A stretch of 6,224 nt of DNA from Candidatus Fermentibacteraceae bacterium (GTDB lineage Bacteria > Fermentibacterota > Fermentibacteria > Fermentibacterales > JCC-6). A program made the translations under genes and the position numbers. The notes beneath the pieces were generated by a model. That model made no database searches and was not told the DNA's origin. It saw nothing but the letters and a program-made list of their open reading frames with translations. The DNA is taken from positions 1 through 6,224 of the forward strand of contig JAGGYZ010000220.1 of assembly GCA_021162285.1 (NCBI GenBank), in the 5' to 3' direction. The first letter of the stretch is position 1, and each line of letters starts with the position of its first letter. This document shows positions 5,794-6,224 of this stretch, one piece after another.

Positions 5794-6224
5794 GAAGCCC
5801 CCGTGGCTTAAAATGCCTACTATAGGCAACAGATATGCGGGAGAAGTTCGCAAAATACTCAGATCCATGAATCTGAACACTGTGTGTGATGAAGCCAGAT
5901 GCCCGAACAGAGGCCACTGCTACGAAAGAGGTACGGCAACCTTTCTTATTCTGGGCTCTGTGTGTACCAGAAACTGTGCCTACTGTGCCATAGAGAAGAA
6001 CTCTGCCTCTCCACCACTGCCTGACCCTGATGAACCTGGAAGGGTTGCAGAAGCTTCAGCGGCAATGAATCTTAAATATGTGGTTGTTACCTCTGTAACC
6101 AGAGATGATCTTCCCGATGGAGGTGCCGCACACTTCGCAGAAACGGTAAATGAGCTCAGGAACAGAATACCAGGTGTGCAGGTTGAAGTTCTCACCCCGG
6201 ATTTCAAAGGCAGTGAATCTTCCC
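5780..6224 (+). CDS. lipA: Lipoyl synthase LipA, N-terminal part
   Basis: A radical-SAM enzyme that inserts two sulfurs into protein-bound octanoyl groups to make lipoyl groups. The first 148 residues are present and the gene leaves the right edge; the family is about 280-320 residues. KKPPWLKMP (5-13) is the conserved N-terminal segment. Cys36, Cys41 and Cys47 (C-X4-C-X5-C within CDEARCPNRGHC) bind the auxiliary iron-sulfur cluster that is the sulfur source. CTRNCAYC (Cys62, Cys66, Cys69) is the CxxxCxxC radical-SAM cluster motif. TSVTRDDLPDGGAAHFA and EVLTPDFKG follow as in the family. I chose TTG at 5780: it comes directly after an in-frame TAA (5777-5779), it is the only start that keeps KPPWLK, and GAAAGG lies 10 nt upstream. 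ATG at 5813 would cut this segment off. The start overlaps lipM by 14 nt, so the two are co-transcribed and probably coupled. Confidence 0.96.
   Translation, partial: MKVTKKPPWLKMPTIGNRYAGEVRKILRSMNLNTVCDEARCPNRGHCYERGTATFLILGSVCTRNCAYCAIEKNSASPPLPDPDEPGRVAEASAAMNLKYVVVTSVTRDDLPDGGAAHFAETVNELRNRIPGVQVEVLTPDFKGSESS

Noticed and set aside
5794..5812. Short gap between lipM stop and ATG 5813 as an intergenic spacer
   Set aside because: These codons encode the conserved LipA KPPWLK segment, so the stretch is coding.
5651..5917. Minus-strand open frame of 88 codons across the lipM-lipA junction
   Set aside because: Antisense to two well-supported genes, including conserved LipA cysteine codons; no family recognised.

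Overview
The window comes from a compactly coded bacterial genome, about half G+C by eye, with almost no intergenic DNA. The only non-coding stretch is 104 bp (4883-4986), between two divergent transcription units. A PorV/PorQ-type outer-membrane barrel and two exported transglutaminase-fold proteins point to a diderm (Gram-negative) bacterium. PorV-like proteins are typical of the Fibrobacteres-Chlorobi-Bacteroidetes group and neighbouring uncultured phyla. That placement is inference from protein families; nothing in the window fixes the species.

Leftward unit (minus strand, 4882 down to 1): five genes run in one direction with gaps or overlaps from 3 bp apart to 22 bp overlapping, so they very probably form one operon. 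In transcription order they are a PorV/PorQ-like barrel (3992-4882), the survival protein/5'-nucleotidase SurE (3254-3988), a DUF3857-type protein with an intact transglutaminase-like Cys-His-Asp triad (1590-3275), a second protein of the same overall plan whose triad appears lost (184-1590), and the N-terminus of a multi-membrane-spanning GT-C glycosyltransferase-like protein that leaves the window at its left edge (1-187).

Rightward unit (plus strand, 4987 to the right edge): a LipM-type octanoyltransferase (4987-5793) overlaps by 14 nt the start of lipoyl synthase lipA (5780-6224, truncated by the window). Together they make protein-bound lipoate: octanoyl is transferred from acyl carrier protein to a lipoyl domain, then two sulfurs are inserted. 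The lipA start appears to be TTG, because the conserved KPPWLK segment lies upstream of the first ATG.

The two units share one short control region in which a good minus-strand promoter and a weaker plus-strand promoter overlap, plus a 13-bp perfect palindrome in the minus-strand leader. I see no RNA genes, mobile elements, CRISPR arrays or phage genes. The most unusual item is the tandem active/inactive transglutaminase-fold pair, co-transcribed with a barrel protein and a membrane glycosyltransferase.
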